Assembly (NCBI GenBank): GCA_030424705.1
Contig: JAUHWJ010000049.1
Location: forward strand, 1 to 8,829
Origin: Alphaproteobacteria bacterium
GTDB lineage: Bacteria > Pseudomonadota > Alphaproteobacteria > Rhodobacterales > Rhodobacteraceae
Reading direction: 5' to 3'
DNA: 8,829 nt
The position numbers and the translations under genes were made by a program. Position 1 is the stretch's first letter. Each line of letters opens with the position of its first letter. Shown here in pieces: positions 1-7,716 of the stretch. The notes beneath the pieces are model-generated. The model did not search any database, was not told where the DNA came from, and saw nothing but the letters and a program-made list of their open reading frames with translations.

Positions 1-954
<954 letters not shown>

Positions 955-980
955 GCTTCCGCTCCGCGTTGATCCGCGGC

Positions 981-986
981 CTTATA
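981..986 (-). promoter_or_regulatory. Possible -10 element for purA
   Basis: On the minus strand this reads TATAAG, a rare AT-rich hexamer in a very GC-rich gap, 26 bases upstream of the purA ATG. The best -35 candidate about 17 bases further up (TTTCGG) is poor, so this is only a suggestion that purA has its own promoter. Confidence 0.25.
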
Positions 987-1021
987 GGGCGGCGCGCCGC
1001 GCGCCGAAACCGGGAAAAGGT

Positions 1022-1034
1022 CGCGGGGCCCGCG
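1022..1034 (-). terminator. Weak terminator-like hairpin after the CDGSH gene
   Basis: On the minus strand, directly after the CDGSH stop codon, CGCGG and CCGCG form a five-base-pair stem around a GCC loop, followed by ACCTTTT. The stem is short and the T run is only four bases, so it is at best a weak intrinsic terminator. A second GC palindrome follows at 991-1005 (GGCGCG/CGCGCC, loop CCG). Confidence 0.35.
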
Positions 1035-1035
1035 G

Positions 1036-1278
1036 TCAGAGTTTCGCGTGGCTTCCGTCGCAGCGGACGCCGTTTCCGCTCGCCTTGCAGCCGCAGAAGA
1101 AGACCTTGCCGCCCTCCGTCGCCTCGAACTTCACCGGCGCGAGGCCGGTGTCCTTGTGGCTGCCGTCGCAGAAGGGCTGCTTCGAGGAGCGGCCGCAGGA
1201 GCACCAGAAATAGGTTTTCCCGGCCTCGACCTCGACCGGATAGGGCGCCTTCTGCGCCGGGATGGGGGCTTCCGCCAT
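1036..1278 (-). CDS. Small two-motif CDGSH iron-sulfur protein
   Basis: An 80-residue protein expected to carry two 2Fe-2S clusters, each held by three Cys and one His; such proteins are linked to redox or cluster transfer, but the bacterial role is poorly known. Motif 1 (residues 26-41) is CSCGRSSKQPFCDGSH, a full match to C-x-C-x2-S-x3-P-x-C-D-G-S-H, with ligands C26, C28, C37 and H41. Motif 2 (62-77) ends RCDGSH, with ligands C62, C64, C73 and H77, but has Val71 where the consensus has Pro. This tandem layout resembles the mitochondrial CISD3 type rather than the single-motif membrane forms; no signal or membrane segment is visible. The frame stays open 15 codons further upstream, but AAGGAG seven bases before this ATG decides the start. 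It lies 69 bases after ppk2, so co-transcription is possible. Confidence 0.93.
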   Translation of the reverse strand: MAEAPIPAQKAPYPVEVEAGKTYFWCSCGRSSKQPFCDGSHKDTGLAPVKFEATEGGKVFFCGCKASGNGVRCDGSHAKL

Positions 1279-1328
1279 TTCTCTGCTCCTTGGGCTCGCT
1301 CGATGCGCGCTGGGGCGGAGCATAGCGC

Positions 1329-1345
1329 GGCGGAAGCCCTCCGCC
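1329..1345 (-). other. Hairpin just after the ppk2 stop codon
   Basis: GGCGGA (1329-1334) and TCCGCC (1340-1345) are perfect six-base arms around a five-base loop, two bases beyond the ppk2 stop. There is no T run, so it may protect the mRNA 3' end or attenuate read-through rather than end transcription by itself. Confidence 0.35.
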
Positions 1346-1347
1346 AG

Positions 1348-2271
1348 TCAGTATTTCCGGGGGACGTAGAGCTCGTCCGGCAGGACGCGGCGCTCATAGT
1401 TCGGGTTGTAGACGCGCTCGGGGAGGTGGACCTCCTCGTGCGGCACGGGCTCATAGGGAATCTGCGTCAGGAAATGGTCGATGCAGTTGAGCCGCGCCCG
1501 TTTCTTGTCGTTGCCCTCGACGATGTGCCACGGCGCTTCGGGGATGTTGGTGCGGGCCAGCATCTCCTCCTTCGCCTTGGTGTAGGCCTCCCACCGCACG
1601 CGGCTCTGGAGGTCCATCGGGGAGAGCTTCCACTGCTTCATCGGGTCGTGGATGCGGATGAGGAAGCGCATCTGCTGCTCCTCGTCCGTGATCGAGAACC
1701 AGTATTTCACGAGGATGATGCCGGACCGGACGAGCATTCTCTCGAATTCCGGTACGTCATGGAAGAACTGCTCGACCTGGTCCTCCGAGGCGAAGCCCAT
1801 CACGCGCTCCACCCCGGCGCGGTTGTACCAGGAGCGGTCGAAGAGCGCGATCTCGCCGCCCGCGGGCAGGTGCGGGACGTAGCGCTGGAAATACCATTGC
1901 GACTTTTCCCGGTCGCTCGGCGCGGGTAGCGCGACGACGCGGCATACGCGGGGGTTGAGCCGCTGCGTGATCCGCTTGATGACGCCGCCCTTGCCCGCGC
2001 TGTCCCGCCCCTCGAAGAGCACGACGACCTTCTTCTTGTGGTGCGAAACCCAGTCCTGCAGCTTGATGAGCTCGGACTGGAGGCGCAGGAGCTGGGCGAT
2101 GTAGTCATGCCGCTCCAGCGAGGGCGGATGCGCCTTGCGATAGATTTCCTTGATCTTCCGGCTGAGGACGATGTCTTCGAGCTCGAGCTCGAAATCCTCG
2201 TCCAGCGTGTCGGCGAGTTCCGCCGCCAGCCAGTCTTCCGCCCCCGAATCCGGCGTCCGAGTCTCGCCCAT
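1348..2271 (-). CDS. ppk2: Polyphosphate kinase 2 (PPK2 family)
   Basis: Transfers phosphate between polyphosphate and nucleotides; most family members favour making GTP or ATP from polyphosphate and a nucleoside diphosphate. The 307-residue protein has a charged acidic N-terminus (1-35), then the P-loop kinase core: Walker A GRDSAGK at 88-94, Walker B region ALFDRSWYNRAGVERVMGF at 142-160 with Asp145, and the lid with DPMKQWKLSPMD at 209-220. The conserved tail APWHIVEGNDKKRARLNCI runs 246-264. Length and motif order fit single-domain PPK2; the exact substrate class cannot be set from sequence alone. GGAGG six bases upstream supports the chosen ATG. The frame continues upstream, with another ATG at 2304, but that one has a weak ribosome site. 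The gene is divergent from the TPR-barrel operon and may be co-transcribed with the CDGSH gene. Confidence 0.95.
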   Translation of the reverse strand: MGETRTPDSGAEDWLAAELADTLDEDFELELEDIVLSRKIKEIYRKAHPPSLERHDYIAQLLRLQSELIKLQDWVSHHKKKVVVLFEGRDSAGKGGVIKRITQRLNPRVCRVVALPAPSDREKSQWYFQRYVPHLPAGGEIALFDRSWYNRAGVERVMGFASEDQVEQFFHDVPEFERMLVRSGIILVKYWFSITDEEQQMRFLIRIHDPMKQWKLSPMDLQSRVRWEAYTKAKEEMLARTNIPEAPWHIVEGNDKKRARLNCIDHFLTQIPYEPVPHEEVHLPERVYNPNYERRVLPDELYVPRKY

Positions 2272-2353
2272 GGTCACCCTCCGCTTCGGTTTCCAGTCAA
2301 TCATGCGATTGCGACGATCCGGTGTCAGGGCGCAGCGAATGGTTAAGCCGTCG

Positions 2354-2382
2354 TTGACGCAGGGGCGCCCCCCTCCTATGCT
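2354..2382 (+). promoter_or_regulatory. Sigma70-type promoter of the TPR-barrel/FecR operon
   Basis: TTGACG (2354-2359) and TATGCT (2377-2382) are separated by exactly 17 bases, matching five and four of the six consensus positions. Transcription would start near 2389, leaving a 5' leader of about 29 bases. The spacer contains the perfect palindrome GGGGCGCCCC (2362-2371), which could be an operator or chance in GC-rich DNA. No equally good promoter was found for ppk2 on the other strand. Confidence 0.55.
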
Positions 2383-2417
2383 GGGAGCAGCGTGTGGTCG
2401 ACCTTTCTTGAGGGGGA

Positions 2418-3731
2418 ATGGCGATGAGAAGCGCGTTTGCAACCGCCGTGCTTGCAGCATCCATCGCCACGGGAAGTTTCGCTGACGAGCCATCGCGGGA
2501 CGATCTGAGGCGCGAACAGGCGGAACTGCATGAGGCGCTGCTTCAGGCGCCGACCGATCCGGAACTGATGGTCGCCTTCGCCCGCGTCGCGGTGCGGCTC
2601 GGCGATTACGACGGGGCCATCGCCACGCTCGAGCGGGCGCTGATCTATGAGCCGGACGAGCCGGTCACCCATCTCGAACTCGGCGTCGCCTATTTCCGGA
2701 TCGGCTCGCTCGGCGTCGCCGAGCAGCATCTGGAGCGGGCGCGCGCGGGAGGGCTTGCGCCTGACCTGGACGCCCGCGCGGCGCTCTATCTCGGCGAGAT
2801 CGCGGCGCGGGCGGAGCGCTCCCGCTTCAGCGGGACGGCCTCGGCGGGGATCGTCGGCGCGACCAACGCCAATCGCGGGCCGCGCAGCGAGTTCATCTCC
2901 TTCTTCGGCGTTCCGGCGCGGCTCGTGGGCCTCGCGACGGCGGAGGGCGACGTGGGCGCGCAGGCCTCGCTCTCGCTCCGGCACGAATACGACTTTCAGG
3001 GTTCGAACACGGACGCCCTCGTGACGGAGCTCGACGCCTATTCGCTGCGCTTTGCGGACGAGAGCGAAGGCGCGGTCGACTCGCTCTATCTGACGACCGG
3101 GCCGCGGCTCTCGCTGGACGATTCGGCGTTCGGGCCGAAGATCAGGCCCTTCGCCCGCGTCGGGCACGCGCGCGTCGCCAATGACCCGCTCTTCACCGAC
3201 CTCGCGCTCGGCGCGACGCTTTCCGTCCCCGTCGACGACATGACCACGGCCTTCGGCGAGGCGAGCTTCGGGCGGCGGGAGTTCCATTCGGGCTTCGACG
3301 ATCTCGACAGCGTGATCGCCCGCTTCGAGGCCGGCGCAAGCGTCCGGGTCGCGCCGCGGATGACGATGAGCGGCGCGATCTTCGGCGCGGCGGAGTTCAC
3401 CGATGGCGGGGATTTCGACAATCAGGAGGTCGGCCTTCGCGCCGCGATCAGCTACAGCTACGACCCGAACCTCGAATGGGCGGACGGGCTCTGGACGCTG
3501 ACCGGACGCTTCCGCACGGTTCATCGTTTCTATGACGATCCGATCGCGGCGGTCGACCCGAACGACAGCCGCAACGACTTCGAGAACCGCTTCGGCCTTT
3601 CGCATCTCTTCCGAATCCAGGACGGGTTCGGCGTGCGTGTCGACGGCGACTATTTCGTCCGGGATTCGAACTTCCGGAATTTCGACTTCAACAACCTGAC
3701 CGGGGCGATCTCGGTCGTCTACGAATTCTAG
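2418..3731 (+). CDS. Exported TPR protein with C-terminal outer-membrane beta-barrel
   Basis: The 437-residue protein starts with a signal peptide (1-22, cut likely after SFA). Two TPR repeats follow at about 47-80 (LGDYDGAIATLERAL) and 81-114, with a further helix to 133. From about 137 to the end I count 14 stretches of alternating small/polar and hydrophobic residues joined by Asp/Asn-rich turns, ending SVVYEF; a terminal Phe is the usual signal for barrel insertion. Periplasmic TPRs plus a 14-strand barrel is the layout of Slam (DUF560) translocators, which move proteins to the cell surface, but I cannot show true homology; a plain TPR-porin fusion is the alternative. The start at 2418 has GAGG four bases upstream; an ATG at 2424 in the same frame (ten-base spacing) is also possible. 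The stop codon overlaps the ribosome site of the FecR gene, so the two are surely one operon. Confidence 0.8.
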   Translation: MAMRSAFATAVLAASIATGSFADEPSRDDLRREQAELHEALLQAPTDPELMVAFARVAVRLGDYDGAIATLERALIYEPDEPVTHLELGVAYFRIGSLGVAEQHLERARAGGLAPDLDARAALYLGEIAARAERSRFSGTASAGIVGATNANRGPRSEFISFFGVPARLVGLATAEGDVGAQASLSLRHEYDFQGSNTDALVTELDAYSLRFADESEGAVDSLYLTTGPRLSLDDSAFGPKIRPFARVGHARVANDPLFTDLALGATLSVPVDDMTTAFGEASFGRREFHSGFDDLDSVIARFEAGASVRVAPRMTMSGAIFGAAEFTDGGDFDNQEVGLRAAISYSYDPNLEWADGLWTLTGRFRTVHRFYDDPIAAVDPNDSRNDFENRFGLSHLFRIQDGFGVRVDGDYFVRDSNFRNFDFNNLTGAISVVYEF

Positions 3732-3735
3732 GAGG
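3730..3735 (+). promoter_or_regulatory. Perfect Shine-Dalgarno overlapping the upstream stop codon
   Basis: AGGAGG begins inside the TAG stop of the TPR-barrel gene and lies six bases before the FecR-gene ATG. The overlap favours translational coupling, and so a fixed ratio of the two proteins. Confidence 0.85.
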
Positions 3736-3741
3736 CGCGCG

Positions 3742-5016
3742 ATGATCCGGCCTTCCTTCCGCATGACGCTCGCCGCCGCGCTGCTCCTCGCCGCGCCCGC
3801 CTCGGGCGTGGAGATCGGGGTGATGGGCGCGGCCAACCCCGACATCACGGGCACGCCGCCGGCGGCGGCGGCGCGGCTCCTCGCGACGGGCGACGCGCTC
3901 TTCGCGGAGGAGGAGCTCGTTTCGGGGCCGGACGGGCTCGGGCACGCCATGTTCCCGGACCAGACGAGCCTGACCATCGCGCCAAATTCGCGGGTGGTGC
4001 TGGACCGCTATGTCTACGACCCGGCGACGGCGCAGGGCGCCATCGGCGTGACGCTGGCGCGCGGCGCGATGCGGCTGATCGGCGGGCGGATCACGAAATC
4101 CGCTGACGCGCAGCTCCGCACGGCGACCGCCACCATCGGCGTGCGCGGCGGCGCCGCGGTGGTGGAGGCGGCGGAGGACGGCTCCGGCCTCGTCACGCTC
4201 CTCGGCGGCGAATATGCGCGCGTCGCCGCCGGCGGGCAGGAGGTCGTCATCTCCCGCCCCGGCGGGCAGGCGCGGATCGCGCCGGGCGGCGCGGGGGTCG
4301 TCTATGCCGGGGTGGCGCGGGGGGATGCGGCGGCTGCGCTGGTGGATCTCTTCAGCACGCCCGGAAATGGCGGCGCGGCGCCTGACCGGACGCCGGGCTC
4401 CGCGGCCGGGCTGGCGCCGGTCAATTCGTTCGATCGCGGGATTGCGACCGCCGAGGCCAGCTCCACGACCGGCTTCTTCCTCGACGAGCCCCGCTCGCTC
4501 GACGACATTTATCCGCGGAACGATATCGCTGAAGTGGCGCAGGGCGCGGTCTTCTCCGACGCGGCGCGGCTCGACGATCTCACGGGGACGGCCGGGTTCG
4601 TCGATATCGGCGGGGACGGGCTGGTGCGCGGGCAGCTCACCTGGACCGACAGTTCCGACCTCGACCTGCATCTGATCCTGCCGGACAGCGCGGGCGAGGT
4701 GTTCTTCGCGAACCGGAGCATCACGTTCAACGATGGCGGCGCCACGGCCACGCTGGACGCCGACAATCTCGGCGGCGTGATCAACGTGGCGCCCGACCTT
4801 CGCGTGGAGAACATCGTCGTATCTGGCGACGACATCCCCGCGGGGACCTATGTGTTCTTCGTGGACGCGTTCTCGCTCCGCAGCGGGGACGGTTCGGCCT
4901 TCACGCTCACGGTGACGGGCGACGGCGGCCTGACGATGGACAGGCTCGACGGCGTTCTGACGACCAACGGGCAGGACAGCGCGCCGCTCAACGCGGTGGT
5001 CGGCCCCGGCGGGTGA
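3742..5016 (+). CDS. Exported FecR-domain protein with C-terminal YfaP/DUF2135-like domain
   Basis: A 424-residue protein with a signal peptide (about 1-22, cut likely after ASG; no lipobox Cys). A FecR-type beta domain spans about 45-140: GDALFAEEELVSGPDG, then DQTSLTIAPNSRVVLDRYVYD, then TATIGVRGG. There is no sigma-factor-binding N-terminus or inner-membrane helix, so this is not a classical FecR signal transducer. A linker rich in Gly, Ala and Pro follows (about 180-285). Residues about 293-392 fit the YfaP/DUF2135 pattern: LTWTDSSDLDLHLILPDS, FFANRS, a GG...LDADN turn, VENIVV and PAGTYVFFVDAF. That is a beta-sandwich seen in exported proteins of unknown function. It is likely periplasmic or surface-exposed and a partner or cargo of the barrel protein upstream, which is inferred from the coupled operon. 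The function is unknown. Confidence 0.82.
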   Translation: MIRPSFRMTLAAALLLAAPASGVEIGVMGAANPDITGTPPAAAARLLATGDALFAEEELVSGPDGLGHAMFPDQTSLTIAPNSRVVLDRYVYDPATAQGAIGVTLARGAMRLIGGRITKSADAQLRTATATIGVRGGAAVVEAAEDGSGLVTLLGGEYARVAAGGQEVVISRPGGQARIAPGGAGVVYAGVARGDAAAALVDLFSTPGNGGAAPDRTPGSAAGLAPVNSFDRGIATAEASSTTGFFLDEPRSLDDIYPRNDIAEVAQGAVFSDAARLDDLTGTAGFVDIGGDGLVRGQLTWTDSSDLDLHLILPDSAGEVFFANRSITFNDGGATATLDADNLGGVINVAPDLRVENIVVSGDDIPAGTYVFFVDAFSLRSGDGSAFTLTVTGDGGLTMDRLDGVLTTNGQDSAPLNAVVGPGG

Positions 5017-5026
5017 GCCGGGGCCG
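5001..5026. terminator. Perfect GC hairpin enclosing the FecR-gene stop codon
   Basis: CGGCCCCGGC (5001-5010) and GCCGGGGCCG (5017-5026) are perfect ten-base arms; the six-base loop GGGTGA contains the stop codon. It sits between convergent genes, ten bases beyond the serA stop. There is no T run on either side, so a Rho-aided or pausing bidirectional terminator is the likeliest role. Confidence 0.5.
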
Positions 5027-5035
5027 CGGCGCCGT

Positions 5036-6436
5036 TCAGAACCGCAGCGCCTTCGCCTGAAGGACCTGCGGCAGCGCGGCGATCTCCCGCAACATCGCCC
5101 CCGTCACCGGCTCGTCGACGCCGAGGAGGGCGATGGCCTCCCCGCCCTTGTCGGCCCGGCCGAGCGCGAAGGTCGCGATGTTCACGCCGAGGGCGCCGAG
5201 CTTCATGCCGAGCGCGCCGATATAGCCCGGCGTGTCCGAGTTCGTGGTATAGAGCATGTGCGCCATCGGCTCCGCTTCGAGCCCGATGCCCTTGATCTGG
5301 ATGATCCGAGGCTTGCCGTCGCCGAAGACCGTGCCGGCGACGGAGCGCGTCTGCGCCTCCGTCGTCACGATGAGGCGCATATAGGAGCCATACGCTCCTT
5401 GCGCGTCCTTCCGCGTCTCCGCGATCCGCATGCCGCGCTCGCGGGCGACGAGGGGGGCGGAGACCATGTTGACCGTCCCCTCACCGACCAGCGGCGTGAG
5501 GAGCGCGGCGACGAGCGCGGCGGTGAGCGGCTTCTGATTCAGCTGACCCACCTCGCCGACATATTCGATTTCTATTTCCTTGATGGCGTTCTCCGTGACC
5601 TGCCCCGCGAAGCCGCCCAGCGTTTCCGCCACGGCGATCCAGGGCTTGAGGAGCGGCGCCTCCTCCGCCGTCACCGAAGGCGCGTTCAGTGCGTTGGAGA
5701 TGGCGCCGTGGACGAGATAGTCCGCCATCTGCTCGGCCACCTGGAGCGCCACGTTCTCCTGCGCCTCCGAGGTCGAGGCGCCGAGATGCGGGGTGGCGAC
5801 GAAGTTGGGGCAGCCGAAGAGCGGGTTCCCCTTCGCCGGCTCCACGGCGAAGACGTCGAAACCGGCGCCGGCGAGGGCGCCGGAGCGCAGCGCCGCCGCC
5901 ACCGCCTCCTCGTCCACCAGCCCGCCGCGTGCGCAGTTGATGAGCCGGGCGCCGGGCTTCATCTTCGCGATGCGCTCGGCGGAGAGGATGTTCGCCGTCT
6001 TCTCCGTCTTCGGCAGGTGGAGGGAGACGAAATCGGCCCGCGCCAGCAGGGGTTCGACCTCCTCGATCTTCTCGACGCCGATCTCCAGCGCCCGCTCGTG
6101 TGAGAGGAACGGGTCATAGGCGATGACCTTCATGCGGAGCCCGATGGCGCGAGCGGCGACGACGGAGCCGATATTGCCGCAGCCGATGAGGCCCAGCGTC
6201 TTGCCCGTGATCTCCACACCCATGAAGCGGTTCTTCTCCCACTTGCCGGCCTGGGTTGAGGCGTCCGCCGCCGGAAGCTGGCGGGAGACGGCGAACATGA
6301 GCGCGATGGCGTGCTCCGCCGTCAGCGCCTCGGCGTCCTTGCCGAGTTCGGGGCGGAAATCGACCTCCACGCCGCGGTCGCGGAAGATCTGCACGGCGGC
6401 GTCGGAAAGCTCGTCGGAAATGAGAACCCTGGGCAT
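5036..6436 (-). CDS. serA: D-3-phosphoglycerate dehydrogenase with an internal in-frame gap of about 64 residues
   Basis: SerA oxidises 3-phosphoglycerate to 3-phosphohydroxypyruvate with NAD, the first step of serine synthesis. This 466-residue copy has an intact NAD domain (GxGxxG at 85-90), the catalytic triad Arg170, Glu199 and His217 with the spacing of the M. tuberculosis enzyme, the intervening domain (about 285-380), and a C-terminal ACT domain (about 393-466) that normally binds serine. The N-terminus is normal to ELGKDAEAL (residue 38), but the next residue belongs to TAEHAIALMFA. The block between, about 64 residues in relatives, normally holds the I/VRSxT strand, the RAGxGxDNVD loop and the N-T/A-P turn that help bind substrate. 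With it restored, the length would be about 530, normal for this type. Activity as it stands is doubtful. GAGG eight bases upstream fixes the start. It lies 81 bases after serC and is convergent with the FecR gene. Confidence 0.9.
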   Translation of the reverse strand: MPRVLISDELSDAAVQIFRDRGVEVDFRPELGKDAEALTAEHAIALMFAVSRQLPAADASTQAGKWEKNRFMGVEITGKTLGLIGCGNIGSVVAARAIGLRMKVIAYDPFLSHERALEIGVEKIEEVEPLLARADFVSLHLPKTEKTANILSAERIAKMKPGARLINCARGGLVDEEAVAAALRSGALAGAGFDVFAVEPAKGNPLFGCPNFVATPHLGASTSEAQENVALQVAEQMADYLVHGAISNALNAPSVTAEEAPLLKPWIAVAETLGGFAGQVTENAIKEIEIEYVGEVGQLNQKPLTAALVAALLTPLVGEGTVNMVSAPLVARERGMRIAETRKDAQGAYGSYMRLIVTTEAQTRSVAGTVFGDGKPRIIQIKGIGLEAEPMAHMLYTTNSDTPGYIGALGMKLGALGVNIATFALGRADKGGEAIALLGVDEPVTGAMLREIAALPQVLQAKALRF

Positions 6437-6491
6437 GTTTCAAGCCTCTTCGCTGCGGGGCTGCGCCCGCGCTGTTTCGGTACGGGATAGG

Positions 6492-6512
6492 CCCGCCCCG
6501 GTTCGGGGCGGG
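6492..6512 (-). other. Hairpin in the serC-serA gap
   Basis: CCCGCCCCG (6492-6500) and CGGGGCGGG (6504-6512) are perfect nine-base arms with a three-base loop, five bases past the serC stop on the minus strand. There is no T run. It could attenuate serA relative to serC or stabilise the serC mRNA end. The rest of the 81-base gap holds only the serA ribosome site. Confidence 0.45.
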
Positions 6513-6517
6513 AAGGG

Positions 6518-7699
6518 TCAGGCGGCCTTGGCCGAAAGTTCCGCCTTCGCCGTCGCGAAGGCCCAGTCGAGCCACGGGGTCAGCGCCTCGATGTCCGAGG
6601 TCTCCACCGTCGCGCCGCACCAGATGCGGAGGCCCGGCGGCGCGTCGCGATAGCCGCCGATGTCGAAGGCCGCCTCCTCAGCTTCGAGGAGCGCGACCAT
6701 GCGCTTGCAGAAGGCCGCCTGCGCCGCCTCGTCCAGCGCCGCCACCGCCGGGTCCGTCACCCGGAGGCAGACGGAGGTGTTGGAGCGATGCGCGGGTTCG
6801 GCGACGAGGTTGGCGATCCAGCCGGAGCCTTCCGCCCAGCCCTGAAGCGCGGCGAAGTTCGCGTCCGCCCGCGCACGGAGGGCGGGGAGGCCGCCGATCC
6901 GCTCCGCCCAGTCCAGCGCGTCCACATAGTCCGCGACGGCGAGCATGGAGGGGGTGTTGATCGTTTCGCCTGCGAAGACCCCGTCGATCAGCTTGCCGCC
7001 CTTGGTGAGGCGGAAGATCTTCGGCAGGGGGCGCTGCGGGGCGTAGCTTTCCAGCCGCTCCACGGCGCGGGGCGAGAGGCAGAGGACGCCATGCGCCCCC
7101 TCCCCGCCCAGCACCTTCTGCCAGGAGAAGGTGACGACATCGAGCTTCGCCCAGTCGAGCTCCTGCGCGAAGGCCGCCGAGGTCGCGTCGCAGATGACGA
7201 GGCCGGCCCGGTCCGCCGCGATCCAGTCCGCATTCGCGACGCGGGCGCCCGAGGTCGTGCCGTTCCAGGTGAAGACGACATCCGCGGCGGGGCGGACGGC
7301 GGAAAGGTCAGGCAGGTCGCCGTAGGGCGCCTTGAGGATGTTCACGTCATCAAGCTTCAGCTGCTTGACGATGTCCGTCGCCCAGCCCTCGCCGAAGCTT
7401 TCCCAGGTCAGCACGTCCACCGGGCGCGGGCCGAGAAGGGACCACATCGCCATCTCCACCGCCCCGGTGTCCGACGCGGGGACGATGCCGACGCGCCAGC
7501 CAGCGGGGACGCCGAGGAGCGCGGCGGTGCGGTCGATGGCGGCCTTCAGCTGCGCCTTCGGGCCCTTCGCGCGATGCGAGCGGCCGAGCCAGGCTATCGC
7601 CAGCACGGCCTCGGCGGACCATTCGGGATGTTTCGGACAGGGGCCGGAAGAAAATTCAGGCCGCCGCGGCTTTACGCCGGGCTTCTCGGGGAACGTCAT
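6518..7699 (-). CDS. serC: Phosphoserine aminotransferase, alphaproteobacterial type
   Basis: Converts 3-phosphohydroxypyruvate and glutamate to phosphoserine and 2-oxoglutarate, the step after SerA; PLP-dependent and cytoplasmic. The 393-residue protein has the FSSGPCPKHP start (16-25), GRSHRAKGPK (39-48), IVPASDTGAVEMAMWSLLG (72-90), TWNGTTSGARV (144-154), the PLP-ring Asp in CDATSAAFAQELDW (Asp171), and the Schiff-base Lys195 in FSWQKVLGGEGAHGV. APPGLRIWCGATVE lies near the end (353-366). It belongs to the divergent class V form (TIGR01365-like) found in alphaproteobacteria and some archaea, not the E. coli form. The whole length matches the family with no gap. GGAG seven bases upstream on the minus strand fixes the start. 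It is first in the serC-serA operon, with a 5' leader able to form stems. Confidence 0.96.
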   Translation of the reverse strand: MTFPEKPGVKPRRPEFSSGPCPKHPEWSAEAVLAIAWLGRSHRAKGPKAQLKAAIDRTAALLGVPAGWRVGIVPASDTGAVEMAMWSLLGPRPVDVLTWESFGEGWATDIVKQLKLDDVNILKAPYGDLPDLSAVRPAADVVFTWNGTTSGARVANADWIAADRAGLVICDATSAAFAQELDWAKLDVVTFSWQKVLGGEGAHGVLCLSPRAVERLESYAPQRPLPKIFRLTKGGKLIDGVFAGETINTPSMLAVADYVDALDWAERIGGLPALRARADANFAALQGWAEGSGWIANLVAEPAHRSNTSVCLRVTDPAVAALDEAAQAAFCKRMVALLEAEEAAFDIGGYRDAPPGLRIWCGATVETSDIEALTPWLDWAFATAKAELSAKAA

Positions 7700-7716
7700 G
7701 GACGCGCTCCAACGTC

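Noticed and set aside
991..1005. GGCGCGCCGCGCGCC palindrome as a terminator or operator
   Set aside because: GC-only self-complementary strings arise easily in this genome; there is no T run or repeat copy, so it is noted only beside the nearby hairpin.
1348..2493. Longer PPK2 reading with 74 extra N-terminal residues
   Set aside because: The extension runs back through the divergent promoter into the TPR-barrel gene, has no family match, and the ATG at 2271 has a good ribosome site.
2376..3977. Long minus-strand open frame of 533 codons opposite the TPR-barrel gene
   Set aside because: Arg/Glu/Pro-rich translation with no recognisable domain or ribosome site; the plus-strand frame has a signal peptide, TPRs and barrel strands. 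It is a high-GC shadow frame.
5258..6103. Plus-strand open frame of 281 codons opposite serA
   Set aside because: A shadow of serA; low-complexity Arg/Leu/Asp-rich translation without a domain.
6114..6620. Frameshift as the cause of the short SerA N-terminus
   Set aside because: Both sides of the gap are in the same frame, and I did not recognise the missing segment in either alternative frame of 6260-6440, so it is absent rather than shifted.
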